Notes: a model not told the origin generated them from the letters alone. Positions 35,373 through 45,476 are shown, counted from the stretch's first letter. The stretch is 64,000 nucleotides of DNA from an uncultured Psychroserpens sp. (GCF_947492715.1 NZ_CANLNS010000001.1:806001-870000), one strand, 5' to 3'. Made by a program: numbers and translations.

Positions 35373-38300
35373 TACTTGTAACGTTTCCATATTTATATGT
35401 TATTGTTGCTGTTATTGTTTTACCATTTTTAGTGAATTTATACGTATATGTACCAGATATAGCTTTTTTACTAGGATGATTTATATTTCCTTGAGACGAT
35501 GTAACACCTCTGGTCTTAGCGCTTTTTGGAATTCTTTCTTGTCTAAAATTATCATCAGATGGGTCATTTGGTAACCTTTCATAACCTCCATTAATTGTTG
35601 ATTCGACTGCTTCTCCTGCGCTATGCGCATCAAATTTATTTAAAGGTTTACCTTTTGAGCCTAATTGATATTCAAATTGTTCTTCAAATTCGTGTCCTAT
35701 TAATGTCTTTTTGGTTAATGCTTTTCCATCTTTTATTTCACTAATATCTCCAATATCAATAGTTTTTGTTTCAGTACCTCCAATTCTAGTATCTACATCA
35801 TTCATCACTATATTTACAGTAACCACCCCTTTGGCATCAACAGATTTTTTTAAAACATCATATAGCCCTTTTTGTTCATCAGTAAAAGCTGCATATTCCT
35901 TATCAGTAGCGCTAAGAGTAACATTACCGTTTCCATCAACATGAACAAATTGTCCACCCAATTCTTCATTTGTTAATTTTTCAAATTGATTGATAGCTTT
36001 TTGCTTTCCCTCTAAAACTAAATCATCTGGCGCCATTCCGTCTGGGTCGACATATCTCAATGGATTATTAAATCCATAACTATAAGGACTATGTCTTCTC
36101 ATAATTTCAGCCAAAGGGTCCAAATTCATCCAACGCCCAAGTGAGGGATCATAATTACGTGCTGTAATATCTATCCAATCTAAGTCTAGTTCGTTTTGCT
36201 CTTCTTTACCTCCAAAACCATAGTTGTGGTCAGAGACTACATTACCATTATACCCTTTATGTTTGAGTCCAAAAGGATAGTAGTTATTCTCTTCTTGAAT
36301 TTCTAGATTAGGTGTACTTGCTGTACTGATGTCTTTATAATTGAGTCTAATATTACCTAAGTGATCTTTATACTGGTATACATAATCATAACTGGCACCA
36401 TTTTTTTCTACAAAGCCCTCAGGGTGAGAAAAGAACTTTAATACTCCATTCTCATAGATATAGCCTCCTGCATATTCGGTATTGCCTCCTGTACTCACTA
36501 TCTTTTTTTGTTTTATTCCTGTTGCATCGTAAATATATTGAATATTTCCACCACTTAAGGTCACTTGGGTTGGTAAATTTAAGTGGTTATAGGTAATATT
36601 CGATGAAATACCTTTATTGGCATCGGTTAGCATATTACCATTAACATCATAGGTGTATTCTGTTGTTGTATTAGAACCATCTACAAAGCCATAGGTGTCA
36701 TTACCCATATCTTCTACTTTTTTAAGCTGATTGCTATTTGTCTCATAAGTATAATTTAAGTCGTCCATGGCTCCAAAGGTTGTTGCTCCAGAATTGGTAT
36801 GACCATTTCGGTGTAATCGGGTTAAATTTCCGTTTTTATCATATTTGGTCCACATCGAATATTGATCTACCGCACTCAGTGTACTTTGCTTTCTGCTATA
36901 AGCTGTGGTTAAACGATTTAGTGCGTCATACTTAAATGAGTAGCCTCTTTTTATATTGTCATTTTCGGTCTTCCATTTTATCTGTGAAATATTACCGTTA
37001 TATAGTGGATTTCCACCACCTGATCCTTCTATATCACCATTATAATTTAATTCAAAACCAAAAAGATCATGGCCTAAATTGTCAACATCGTTTATTGATT
37101 TTAACCAACCTCTTACAGTATAGGTGTAATCTATGGTTTGCAATCTAGATTGCGAAATATCGCCTCCTACACCTTTGCTTTCTAGCTGTCCAAGTTCATC
37201 ATAACTATGTTCTGTAATCACCTCTTCTGGCATAAATGTGCTAGTAATTTTATTGTGATGACTAAGGAGTCTGTTTTGAGAATCATAATCAAAAGTGTCT
37301 ACGGTATAAACAGCACTATGCCCTGTTCTAGTATGGGTAGTGGTGGTCTCTGTCACTCGACCATCAAATTCAATGTTACTTTTTACTTTATCTGTAGTTT
37401 CTAAATAGGTGTTATGACTGTAAATATATAAAGGCTGGGCTTTGCTATCGTAGTAACTTACCGTTGTAATCCAATCATTAGTATCTAAAACCTTAACTTT
37501 TGTACCTGTTGCTAATCCTTTAACATTGGTAATTGGTGTAATCCCATAAGCCGTTTCAGAAACACCACCAGCTAAATCAAAATTATAGTCGTCATAATAA
37601 CTAATGGTATGAATTTCATCACTACTTGTTGGGATGGCTGTAGATGTATAGTAGGTATTAGAATATCCTGTTCCTGAGCTTACTTTAACTTCGTATTGCG
37701 TCGCTAAGGCATAATCATTGGCCAAATTTTGAAAATAGGTTCGTGATCCTGTTGAATTTTTAATTCCTGTATAGGCCACTCTTCCAAAAGCATCATATTT
37801 GGTGAATAACCATTTCCCTTGCTGGTCAAGAATTTCATCTTGGGTCATAATAGGTAAATCTAACTTATTATAAACGATATATTCCCAACCCTTTCCAGGG
37901 ACTTTCTTTTCTACCAAACGGTTTTTATCATCGTACTTGTATTGGTAGCCTAAACCATCCATAGCGTTCGTAACATCAGTAAGCACTCCTGTGTCTGTTA
38001 ACATTAAAGGAGGCAGCACGAAACTCAAGTTTCCATGTCTGTCATAAACATAATAGGTATCATGTTTCACTGCCGATTCATTAGTTCCAGAGATGGTCCC
38101 ATCATTATTAACATCGATATCATTAAACGTTCGTTTTAAAATTAATCGGCCTTCGGCATCGGTAAATTCTTCAACCGTATGATTTTTTGAAGTTCCAGTG
38201 TGGTTTTCATCTCTGGTGATTGATTTATACAATTCGCCTTCGTTATACATACCGTTTAAGGTCAATGTAGTGTTATAAATTTTGTGTGCGCTATTATAAG

Positions 38301-39132
38301 CAAGGGTCACCTCAAAACGTCTTACTTCAGAATTTTCGTTGGTTTGGTAATCCATTTCTATCTCGTGGCCACCTCCCATAGCCCAATCATTACCAGGAGC
38401 GGCTTGCTTAAGCACACGATTTAAAGGTGAGGCTTCAAACGCTTTTTCGGTATATGGGTTGAGCGTGTTTTCATATTTAGTGGTATTATAAAATGAATCT
38501 GTTGTATTCTCTGCATTGGTTTTAAATGCGCCTCCATTATTCTCTTGAGCAAAGGGTAAGAATTCTTGTTTGGCTCTCCCATAAGCATCATACTCGGCAT
38601 GCGCAATAATATCTTCGCAACTTGCTCCTGCACGAATGGCAACACTTTGAACGGCTCTTCCAAGTCCGTCAAAATAAGTTACAGATTCCAGCTTTTGGCT
38701 ACTGTCTAATTGGTCAAATGCAGCATGGTTTGATACGGCGACTCTTGGCGTTATGGTATGTACATAATTGGTGTTAGTTAAATTGGTATCTGCGCAATAG
38801 GTGGCAGTGGTTATGTTAACATCCAATTCTGCTAAAACTGTTTTTCGTTGCTGCATTTTTATATTGCCCACACCAGTAGTTCCCCATTTTATAGTAACAT
38901 AATAGGTAGTCCCAGAGAGTAAACCGTAAGACAGTTTTGTACCTCCAGTAACAGTCCATTTTTGATAGGTAATTAAATTCCCCGAATCATAGGTATAAGT
39001 ATGTGTACTGGTTTCAACAACTGTTGTTGGTCCAGCAATAAACTGGCTAAAACCATAAAAACTAAAGGCGAGCATAGCTACCAATGTCAATATGGAATTT
39101 TTTCGATGTTTTATATTCTTGTGTTCTAACAT
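35359..39132 (-). CDS. RHS-repeat polymorphic toxin (DUF6443-type N-terminus) with zincin-like tip
   Basis: This 1257-residue protein has a signal peptide ending near GFSQ. A DUF6443-like N-terminal part (about 100-330, with YFDGLGRAVQSV) and RHS/YD repeats follow, then the core ARNYDPSLGRWMNLDP ... RYVDPDGM ending near 1032. The 225-residue tip contains GHEFEEQF (H1147, E1148) and AHSAGEAVE (H1170, E1174). This resembles a zincin toxin but replaces the second His of HExxH with Glu, so catalysis is uncertain. A basic tail follows. Its upstream neighbours encode a small secreted protein and a SpvB-like protein. The body shares a 244-bp near-identical block with the silent fragment at 32842-34814. 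Confidence 0.85.
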   Translation of the reverse strand: MLEHKNIKHRKNSILTLVAMLAFSFYGFSQFIAGPTTVVETSTHTYTYDSGNLITYQKWTVTGGTKLSYGLLSGTTYYVTIKWGTTGVGNIKMQQRKTVLAELDVNITTATYCADTNLTNTNYVHTITPRVAVSNHAAFDQLDSSQKLESVTYFDGLGRAVQSVAIRAGASCEDIIAHAEYDAYGRAKQEFLPFAQENNGGAFKTNAENTTDSFYNTTKYENTLNPYTEKAFEASPLNRVLKQAAPGNDWAMGGGHEIEMDYQTNENSEVRRFEVTLAYNSAHKIYNTTLTLNGMYNEGELYKSITRDENHTGTSKNHTVEEFTDAEGRLILKRTFNDIDVNNDGTISGTNESAVKHDTYYVYDRHGNLSFVLPPLMLTDTGVLTDVTNAMDGLGYQYKYDDKNRLVEKKVPGKGWEYIVYNKLDLPIMTQDEILDQQGKWLFTKYDAFGRVAYTGIKNSTGSRTYFQNLANDYALATQYEVKVSSGTGYSNTYYTSTAIPTSSDEIHTISYYDDYNFDLAGGVSETAYGITPITNVKGLATGTKVKVLDTNDWITTVSYYDSKAQPLYIYSHNTYLETTDKVKSNIEFDGRVTETTTTHTRTGHSAVYTVDTFDYDSQNRLLSHHNKITSTFMPEEVITEHSYDELGQLESKGVGGDISQSRLQTIDYTYTVRGWLKSINDVDNLGHDLFGFELNYNGDIEGSGGGNPLYNGNISQIKWKTENDNIKRGYSFKYDALNRLTTAYSRKQSTLSAVDQYSMWTKYDKNGNLTRLHRNGHTNSGATTFGAMDDLNYTYETNSNQLKKVEDMGNDTYGFVDGSNTTTEYTYDVNGNMLTDANKGISSNITYNHLNLPTQVTLSGGNIQYIYDATGIKQKKIVSTGGNTEYAGGYIYENGVLKFFSHPEGFVEKNGASYDYVYQYKDHLGNIRLNYKDISTASTPNLEIQEENNYYPFGLKHKGYNGNVVSDHNYGFGGKEEQNELDLDWIDITARNYDPSLGRWMNLDPLAEIMRRHSPYSYGFNNPLRYVDPDGMAPDDLVLEGKQKAINQFEKLTNEELGGQFVHVDGNGNVTLSATDKEYAAFTDEQKGLYDVLKKSVDAKGVVTVNIVMNDVDTRIGGTETKTIDIGDISEIKDGKALTKKTLIGHEFEEQFEYQLGSKGKPLNKFDAHSAGEAVESTINGGYERLPNDPSDDNFRQERIPKSAKTRGVTSSQGNINHPSKKAISGTYTYKFTKNGKTITATITYKYGNVTSNEEN
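37101..37344. repeat. 244-bp block near-identical to 34569-34812
   Basis: This is the partner of the block in the silent RHS fragment, lying mid-gene in the active RHS gene with about 1.7 kb of core and tip downstream. Both are in the same orientation, so a crossover would delete the intervening 2.5 kb and fuse the JAMM tip to the active body. Confidence 0.9.
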
Positions 39133-39143
39133 GACATTGATTT

Positions 39144-39569
39144 TTATTGGTAAGTGATACCGTTAATAGAAAATTCGTAGACTTCCTGTTCTGTTTCAGA
39201 CAGTATACATATAAGCTCTGCAGATAGTCCTGCTGATGTTCCCTCAATAGTAAAACTAGCTTGGTATGTTTCACCATCTTCAACAATATTTAGTGTATAA
39301 TTTAACTGACCCGTAGACGTACTTTCATTCCACTGTCCTGAGACACTAACAATATTAAAATTGGTAGCGGCTGTATCATCATTGATAAACTGAATCCAAT
39401 TAAATGTGCTTTCAGTAATGGTAATGGTCGATGTGATTTGTTTGTCCTCACCATAAGAGAAGACATGTTCACTTTGCAAGGTGTATTCTGAGTTTTGACC
39501 TTGAGCATTTGTTTGCTGTGTTGCTGCCAAACAGAGTAGACAAACAACGATGGTATATATAATTTTCAT
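39144..39569 (-). CDS. small secreted protein of the RHS operon
   Basis: The 141-residue product has a signal peptide (MKIIYTIVVCLLCLAATQQTNAQ) and a beta-rich mature part with many Thr/Ser/Glu. No domain was recognised. It is 11 bases from both the SpvB-like gene and the RHS gene, so it is part of the same transcript and may assist folding, export or delivery. Confidence 0.65.
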   Translation of the reverse strand: MKIIYTIVVCLLCLAATQQTNAQGQNSEYTLQSEHVFSYGEDKQITSTITITESTFNWIQFINDDTAATNFNIVSVSGQWNESTSTGQLNYTLNIVEDGETYQASFTIEGTSAGLSAELICILSETEQEVYEFSINGITYQ

Positions 39570-39580
39570 GTCCTTAGGTT

Positions 39581-42500
39581 TTAGTTTTGATTTTTATAGT
39601 GATAGCTGTTCTTACTCACGATTTTAAAATCGTTGTCTTTTATGTATTCCAATCGGTCAAAGGCATCATACTCGTAGTACATCTTATAACCTCGTTGATC
39701 GATAGATTTAGTAAGTCCTATTATAGGATCGTAGTGAAAAATACTAATCTGAGCATCTGAAAGTGCAGACACATTTCTTAGATTAGCTTCTGTAGTGAAA
39801 TCAATATTTCCTGAGATACTTTTATATGTACTAGGAATATCGGCATACTCAGCATTTGAAAGCTGTGCAATTGGCAAGGTTTTATTATGCCCCCAGAGGT
39901 AGCTCATACGTGCGCCATCAGTTTTACTGACTTCAACCAAATTACCATGCGTGTCATAATCATGGAATTGTACTATAGAAATCAAGCCTTGAGATTCTTT
40001 GGCTACTTTAACTTCTTGTAAGGCGACAAAATTGGTATGAAATGGATGATAAATATTATGAGTCTCATTCATTTTTACTGAGTTTCTATATGACTCTGTT
40101 TCCAAAACGGTGTTAATCATATTGAGATTTCTCATATTTACCAAGGTGGCAGAAAAATTAGATCCAGGCGTAGCTCCAGCAGGTACTGCATAGAAATACT
40201 TGGTTTGTAAATGTTCTTGTACTCCAGACTTTTCGTAGTAAGCATCTTCTTGGCTTACCTGAAAGTTTTCATCGTTGTACTCGTAAGTTTGCCTTACCGT
40301 TTTGGTTCTTGTCGTTGGACCATCATAGAAAAAATCGGTAGTGGTGACTTCTTCCAGTTTCGCCCAACCAGAATAGAATATTCTACTGTTTTGAGTGACA
40401 TCACTAGTATTGCAACCACTATAATATCCTGAGCTCTGTGATGGATCATTTCCACCAGCTGCATCAGGGTTTAAACTGATATAATTACTGTATTGATCGT
40501 AATAGATAAACCAAGGACAAGTGTCTTTTTTATAAGAACTTCGCATGGTGAACATGGCGTCCTCGACAAAGTCATATTTTAAAACACCATTAGTATCATA
40601 ATGCGTGATTTCCTGTAAAGGTTTGTCATCCTCTCTAAAAATGCGTTTTCTTGTGAGTAGTCCACGCCTATAATCATTGTTTGGTGCTGGATGAGGATTT
40701 GGAAGATCAAACACATCCGAAGGACTAGGAAACTCGTAAGCAGAAGTATGATTGTAAATGGTATAACCATTACCTGTTTCATAGACTTTTACCTGTCTAT
40801 AACCTACATATTCGCCTTGACTTAGTTGGGCTCTTACGCCTACTTCAGTAATCTCATATTTTACTGGTGTGGAAGCGCCAGGAGACGTGTAATTAGGAGC
40901 TGCTGCTACAAAATTATTAGCCGTATGGATGTACTTTCGTGTAAGACGATCTAATTCTGCATCAATTACTCCCGAAGATCTTAAGGTATTCGCTTCATCA
41001 TCATACACATAATTAATATTCTTTACAGGAGATGAAGGGTCTACAATGCTATCTCTAAACGCGATGTTTTTGATTCGTACACCTCCACCTATCATTTCTT
41101 CTCTTGGTGTGAAATTCTTACGCTTTTTGATATAGTCTATTTCAATGTTTCCACTTACAGTATATACTGAAGTATCTAGATTCGTATTATATGTAAAACC
41201 TACTGTAAAAGCTCCAGCTGGTAGATTATTAATTTTGTAACAGTTTTCGTTAAGTTCTACGAAATGAGTAACATTATTACTATCAATAACATATACACGA
41301 TGATTATTTAAATACGGACTTCCTGCCGCTGGTGTTGTTATAGTTGATGATATAAATATATCTTGGGCAAAAGGCAAAGTTCCTGTTATTAAACTCATTG
41401 GTAAAGAGGAAAACTGAGAAGGGTTTTGATAGGTAAAACTCTGTGTTTCATTTTTAGGTTCAGTATTTCTCGGGTTTTTCATATATTCATCATAGCCAAG
41501 TGTTTGATTTCCATAATAAGAATACGTATGATGCTCAAATTCAAACTCCTTTGTACCACCTGTAGGATAAGAAATACTCGAAAGTAATCCAGTACTTATA
41601 GTTGCCTCACTATAAACATTTGCAGCAGGGCTACTACAATTTATTGTGGTAACACCTATGTCACTATAATAGCCCCAATCGTCACCCATGTTAGAATCGA
41701 AACCAGGTAAATTGGCCTTATCATTATAAGCTAGATGATAATCATGATTAACACCTCCTGCAGTTTCTCTTACTTTCATAAGCCACAAACGATGTGAATC
41801 TGGACTGGTATTAGTATCTGTTGTAGTTTCGTAGCTCATGGTATAACTTTTATGAACTGCTCCAGAAGTATCTTTAATGTTTATTGTCTTTAATATGGCT
41901 CCTGTGGTTTCAGGGTGTGAATTGGCATTATCTTTTAGAAAGGCAACACTAGTGCCATCCTTAAAACTTATCGAGGCCAGTTTTTTTGTTGGAGAAGTGG
42001 TTACATAATAAGAAACGGTTTGCTCAGGTTTGAGCTTTCCTTGGTTATAAGGGTCACTAATATCTGCCAATTGTACATTGGAATTTCCATTAATTTCAAG
42101 GATTTTGTTATAGGTTCTTGTCACAGATGTGACATAAGATTCGTTTTCTGTACTATAAGTAAATGTTGCTAATGCTATCCCATTACTGGTTTTAACAGCA
42201 GTAAGATGCCATGCCGAATTAATAGCAATGGTTTCATTTGTTCCTGACGGATTCAAAACACCAACATCGCCTTGTGGCACTGAACCGCTATTAATTTCTG
42301 AAGAAGTAGTTTCTACTTCAGTAAATTCATAAACATATCCATTAGGATCTGTAATGGTAAAGCTATTAATGGCTCTAGAACCACTTGAGTTTTGATTAAA
42401 ATTGATATCAATTGCTGCACTTTTAGAAATTAGTTTAGGAACTAATGAAAGTCCTTCCCTTAAAATCACAAATCGACCAGAATAACCCATAAAATTAAAC

Positions 42501-43009
42501 TGGTAAAGATCCACATCATTATCATATTTATGGATACTACTACCAACGGCTCTCCAATCGTATTCTTCTTTAGAGCCTGCTCCTGTTCCTGATAGTGTAT
42601 TGTAATTCCAGTAATCATCACTATGTAAAACACCAGTTTTAATACCTGAATAACCATAAGAGTTTGCCTTTAACTCATCGGGCACGTCTCTAACAGTCCT
42701 GGAAATGACACCGCCTGCATTTAAAGACCAACCAGTGCCTGTCCATCCAGATACATTGTTAATCTTTATGCCTTGGGTATTATAACTCAGTCCGATATTA
42801 ACGGATAAATCACCATTAAGTGCTTTAGAATAGATGGGGATAGAGATATTAGGCTGTCCTGTATAATAACTTACAGGCACTTCTTCAAACTGCATTAAAT
42901 TGGCTACAGTTGGTGAGGGCGGAATGACTTCTGGTAATTCTTGACCATAAGACATGGAGCATATCATTACTGTAAACACAGAAACGATAGAAGCTACAAA
43001 ATTTTTCAT
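39581..43009 (-). CDS. SpvB/RHS-like secreted protein, first gene of the RHS operon
   Basis: This 1142-residue protein has a signal peptide (ending SYGQ). A SpvB-like opening follows (PVSYYTGQPNISIPIYS, GLSYNTQGIKINNVSGWTGTGWSLNAGG), then a long beta-rich body with YD-like motifs near the end (YEYDAFDRLEYIKD). It has no RHS core or toxin tip and stops after the repeats. Together with the DUF6443 RHS protein it looks like a split TcB/TcC pair, in which this protein would form the front half of the shell. This two-gene arrangement is common in Bacteroidetes. An inverted repeat lies about 130 bases upstream. Confidence 0.8.
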   Translation of the reverse strand: MKNFVASIVSVFTVMICSMSYGQELPEVIPPSPTVANLMQFEEVPVSYYTGQPNISIPIYSKALNGDLSVNIGLSYNTQGIKINNVSGWTGTGWSLNAGGVISRTVRDVPDELKANSYGYSGIKTGVLHSDDYWNYNTLSGTGAGSKEEYDWRAVGSSIHKYDNDVDLYQFNFMGYSGRFVILREGLSLVPKLISKSAAIDINFNQNSSGSRAINSFTITDPNGYVYEFTEVETTSSEINSGSVPQGDVGVLNPSGTNETIAINSAWHLTAVKTSNGIALATFTYSTENESYVTSVTRTYNKILEINGNSNVQLADISDPYNQGKLKPEQTVSYYVTTSPTKKLASISFKDGTSVAFLKDNANSHPETTGAILKTINIKDTSGAVHKSYTMSYETTTDTNTSPDSHRLWLMKVRETAGGVNHDYHLAYNDKANLPGFDSNMGDDWGYYSDIGVTTINCSSPAANVYSEATISTGLLSSISYPTGGTKEFEFEHHTYSYYGNQTLGYDEYMKNPRNTEPKNETQSFTYQNPSQFSSLPMSLITGTLPFAQDIFISSTITTPAAGSPYLNNHRVYVIDSNNVTHFVELNENCYKINNLPAGAFTVGFTYNTNLDTSVYTVSGNIEIDYIKKRKNFTPREEMIGGGVRIKNIAFRDSIVDPSSPVKNINYVYDDEANTLRSSGVIDAELDRLTRKYIHTANNFVAAAPNYTSPGASTPVKYEITEVGVRAQLSQGEYVGYRQVKVYETGNGYTIYNHTSAYEFPSPSDVFDLPNPHPAPNNDYRRGLLTRKRIFREDDKPLQEITHYDTNGVLKYDFVEDAMFTMRSSYKKDTCPWFIYYDQYSNYISLNPDAAGGNDPSQSSGYYSGCNTSDVTQNSRIFYSGWAKLEEVTTTDFFYDGPTTRTKTVRQTYEYNDENFQVSQEDAYYEKSGVQEHLQTKYFYAVPAGATPGSNFSATLVNMRNLNMINTVLETESYRNSVKMNETHNIYHPFHTNFVALQEVKVAKESQGLISIVQFHDYDTHGNLVEVSKTDGARMSYLWGHNKTLPIAQLSNAEYADIPSTYKSISGNIDFTTEANLRNVSALSDAQISIFHYDPIIGLTKSIDQRGYKMYYEYDAFDRLEYIKDNDFKIVSKNSYHYKNQN

Positions 43010-43523
43010 AGAGTAAATACTTTAATAGTTAATTGAAAACAAATCACCAATTGTCCATTTCAAAGGACTTTGCGATGATTTTATATGTTCATTTTTAATG
43101 ACTTAAAGCTACTTATGAAAAAGGAGTTTCATTTGTGGTTTAACCTTTAAATATTAAAGGTTAATGCTTTAAATGTTGGTGTAGAAGCCTAACTAAATTT
43201 AAGATCTACACCTGCAAAATATAAGTCATGTACTTAGGAAATCTATCATCAGAATTTTAATGCAATAACACACCAAGCCATTTTAAAACTTCAGATTAAT
43301 CTGATATGTAATACAAGCTGTTTAACCTGATTTTCTAAATCAAGTTTTTTGGCTCTACTATTAATAACGATGGTATTCGACATTTGTAAAGTAGTCGAGA
43401 CCTGAACAATTTATAAGTGCAACTGTAATTCAATTTTCGATGATAAAGAAAGGCGAAAACCGAAAAGCCTAAATAGATAGAGTAGGTAAAACAATTAATA
43501 AAAACCTTTAAATACTAGAAATT
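43010..43523. other. divergent intergenic region
   Basis: No gene was found in these 514 bases between the RHS operon and the divergent small-protein gene. One strong inverted repeat (43141-43163) stands out; no exact TAnnTTTG box was found in either direction. Confidence 0.4.
43141..43163. promoter_or_regulatory. perfect 10-bp-arm inverted repeat, candidate operator
   Basis: TAACCTTTAA and TTAAAGGTTA flank a 3-base centre (ATA). The spacing suits a dimeric repressor or activator. It is not followed by a T-run, so a terminator is unlikely. It could serve the RHS operon (-) or the 43524 gene (+). Confidence 0.45.
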
Positions 43524-43970
43524 ATGTCTAAAACTATTGAAGTAGAGCTTAATGTAAAAAAAAGCATAAACGACGTGCAAAATATTGTAAAACATGGAAG
43601 TAACCCTTTTATAACAGTCGCCTTAGATACACATTACAAAGAATGTATACACAACGAGGATGTTCCAAGTGAACCTATAGAACCTGGGATGAACGTGTAC
43701 TGCCACGCGACAAGTGAAGCCAGCGGAAGCTGTTTTTTTAAAGACAGTAAATTTGGATTATCCTTCTATGATAATCTTGGAAAACCATTAGGCTATGCTC
43801 ACTTTCATGAACCAGATGCTGGCAGTTGGCATGCAGGAGAGACAGGTGTTTATATTAAAGCCACCTCATCACAAGCCGGTTATCTTATCGCTACAAAAAC
43901 TCGAGATGATCACGGAACCACAAATCACTTTACAATCACAATAAGTGGCGAACCAGCAACAGGGTCTTAA
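43524..43970 (+). CDS. small cytoplasmic beta-rich protein, unknown
   Basis: The 148-residue product has no signal peptide or membrane segment. It contains PGMNVYCHATSEASGSCFF and GYAHFHEPDAGSWHAGETG blocks with several His and Cys. I considered the PixA/AidA inclusion-body family because of the ELNVKKSINDVQNI opening, but the match is weak. It is followed after 48 bases by a larger cytoplasmic protein, and the two likely form a unit. Confidence 0.5.
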   Translation: MSKTIEVELNVKKSINDVQNIVKHGSNPFITVALDTHYKECIHNEDVPSEPIEPGMNVYCHATSEASGSCFFKDSKFGLSFYDNLGKPLGYAHFHEPDAGSWHAGETGVYIKATSSQAGYLIATKTRDDHGTTNHFTITISGEPATGS

Positions 43971-44018
43971 TTCTTAAAATAAAAATCATCTATTAATAAT
44001 CTTTAAAATTCAAAAATT

Positions 44019-45476
44019 ATGTCAACAACAACACAAAATTGGAGTTGGGTTATGAACATGAATCCAACATTATACAACCAACTCAGAAACGTTATATTCT
44101 CTAATATTATTCCACAGTCCATTTCAGGTCAAGAATATGATGGCAGTACTATAGACCTGAATTTCAGTACAGCATTAACAAATATACAGGTAGATACCAC
44201 AGAACAGGATGTGCTCTTAATAAACGCTCCAATATCAGGAAACACTACAACAAATGGTATCCAAAGCATGTTTAAAGGCAGCGTATCGTTAAAAGTATAT
44301 TTGGATAATCTTTTTATTTCTCCTTGTTCGGGTGCAACCGAAACAAACACAAACACAGATGGTGCCTCATGGTCCAATTGTTTAAGTCTCAATGCCGATG
44401 CTTTATCTGCGCCTGTAGTAACACTAACCACTGGTACAAGTTCTCAAGCAGATATGCTAACCAGTTGGTTTCAGAGTAGTATTGATTCTTATGTAGCAAG
44501 TTCTCCCAATCAGTTAGGCGAAGCAACCGCAAACAATTTAAACCAATACTTTGCGCCGACCTACATAAAATTTATTACGCTAAACTGGTCTAGTACCACA
44601 ATCACACCTTCTGTTTTAATGCTCGTTATGGTAAATGATGTTCCAGCGCCTACAGGAGATCAACATAGTGCTTTTGAAGCGTCTACATTGCTTTCCATAA
44701 CAGCGCCTTCAAACTGTGCCATTGCATTTGATGATTATACATTGTACCAATTTATAGCAAGTAACATCAAAGATAATGATGATTTTGGCAAATACATAAA
44801 TAGCGCTACAGCAACTCAGGGTACTAATACAGATCCTGCTACTTTAATAATCAAAGCCTCTAAAGACACCCCTTTTAGCTGTTATACTGGGTCTAGTGAG
44901 ACTTATATCGCAGACAATGCTTTGAAAACGAATCTCAATATGAGCAATGCGAATAACGTTTCGTTTGGGTATTCAGCATTAATTAATCTCATTAATAACG
45001 AAGACGGTAGTCAGACCTTCGAATTGGAAAACGACGAAACAAGCTCATCTGTTACATTAAACACAGACAGTCCAATCGTAATTTCAATATTTTCCATTGC
45101 AGCATATCTAGCCGTAGCATTCCCTGTATTAGGAGGTGTTTGTTTCTTAGGTGTTTGGGCTGCTATTAATTTTTCAATACAAAACACTTTACTTAAAATT
45201 GGTAAAAAACTTGAAATAGATGAGACCAAAGATGTAGAAGATTCTTTTGAAAATGAGAACGTCACAGTTACCATAAATTACCAAAGTGTTACTTTGGATA
45301 ATGGAGTAATATTGAAAGCCAATGTGGTGGTGGTTAAAAATGCAACGGAAAGTGCACCAGTACAATACAAAATAGCCAATGCTCCAAAAGATTATGATCC
45401 ATCAGCAAACGGAATTGGTGCTCTTATAAACACTTTAGATTGGATGCATGATGGGTTTAAGAAAACATTGAATTAG
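44019..45476 (+). CDS. possible TULIP/P47-like protein
   Basis: The 485-residue protein lacks a signal peptide and opens NWSWVMNMNPTLYNQLRN, followed by long beta-rich, Thr/Ser/Asn-rich sequence with strand motifs such as LNFSTALTNIQVDTTE. A hydrophobic stretch (IFSIAAYLAVAFPVLGGVCFLGVW) lies near 355-380. The layout reminds me of TULIP-superfamily P47-like proteins, lipid-binding proteins often next to toxin genes, but I cannot confirm it. It lies 1 kb from the RHS operon. Confidence 0.45.
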   Translation: MSTTTQNWSWVMNMNPTLYNQLRNVIFSNIIPQSISGQEYDGSTIDLNFSTALTNIQVDTTEQDVLLINAPISGNTTTNGIQSMFKGSVSLKVYLDNLFISPCSGATETNTNTDGASWSNCLSLNADALSAPVVTLTTGTSSQADMLTSWFQSSIDSYVASSPNQLGEATANNLNQYFAPTYIKFITLNWSSTTITPSVLMLVMVNDVPAPTGDQHSAFEASTLLSITAPSNCAIAFDDYTLYQFIASNIKDNDDFGKYINSATATQGTNTDPATLIIKASKDTPFSCYTGSSETYIADNALKTNLNMSNANNVSFGYSALINLINNEDGSQTFELENDETSSSVTLNTDSPIVISIFSIAAYLAVAFPVLGGVCFLGVWAAINFSIQNTLLKIGKKLEIDETKDVEDSFENENVTVTINYQSVTLDNGVILKANVVVVKNATESAPVQYKIANAPKDYDPSANGIGALINTLDWMHDGFKKTLN

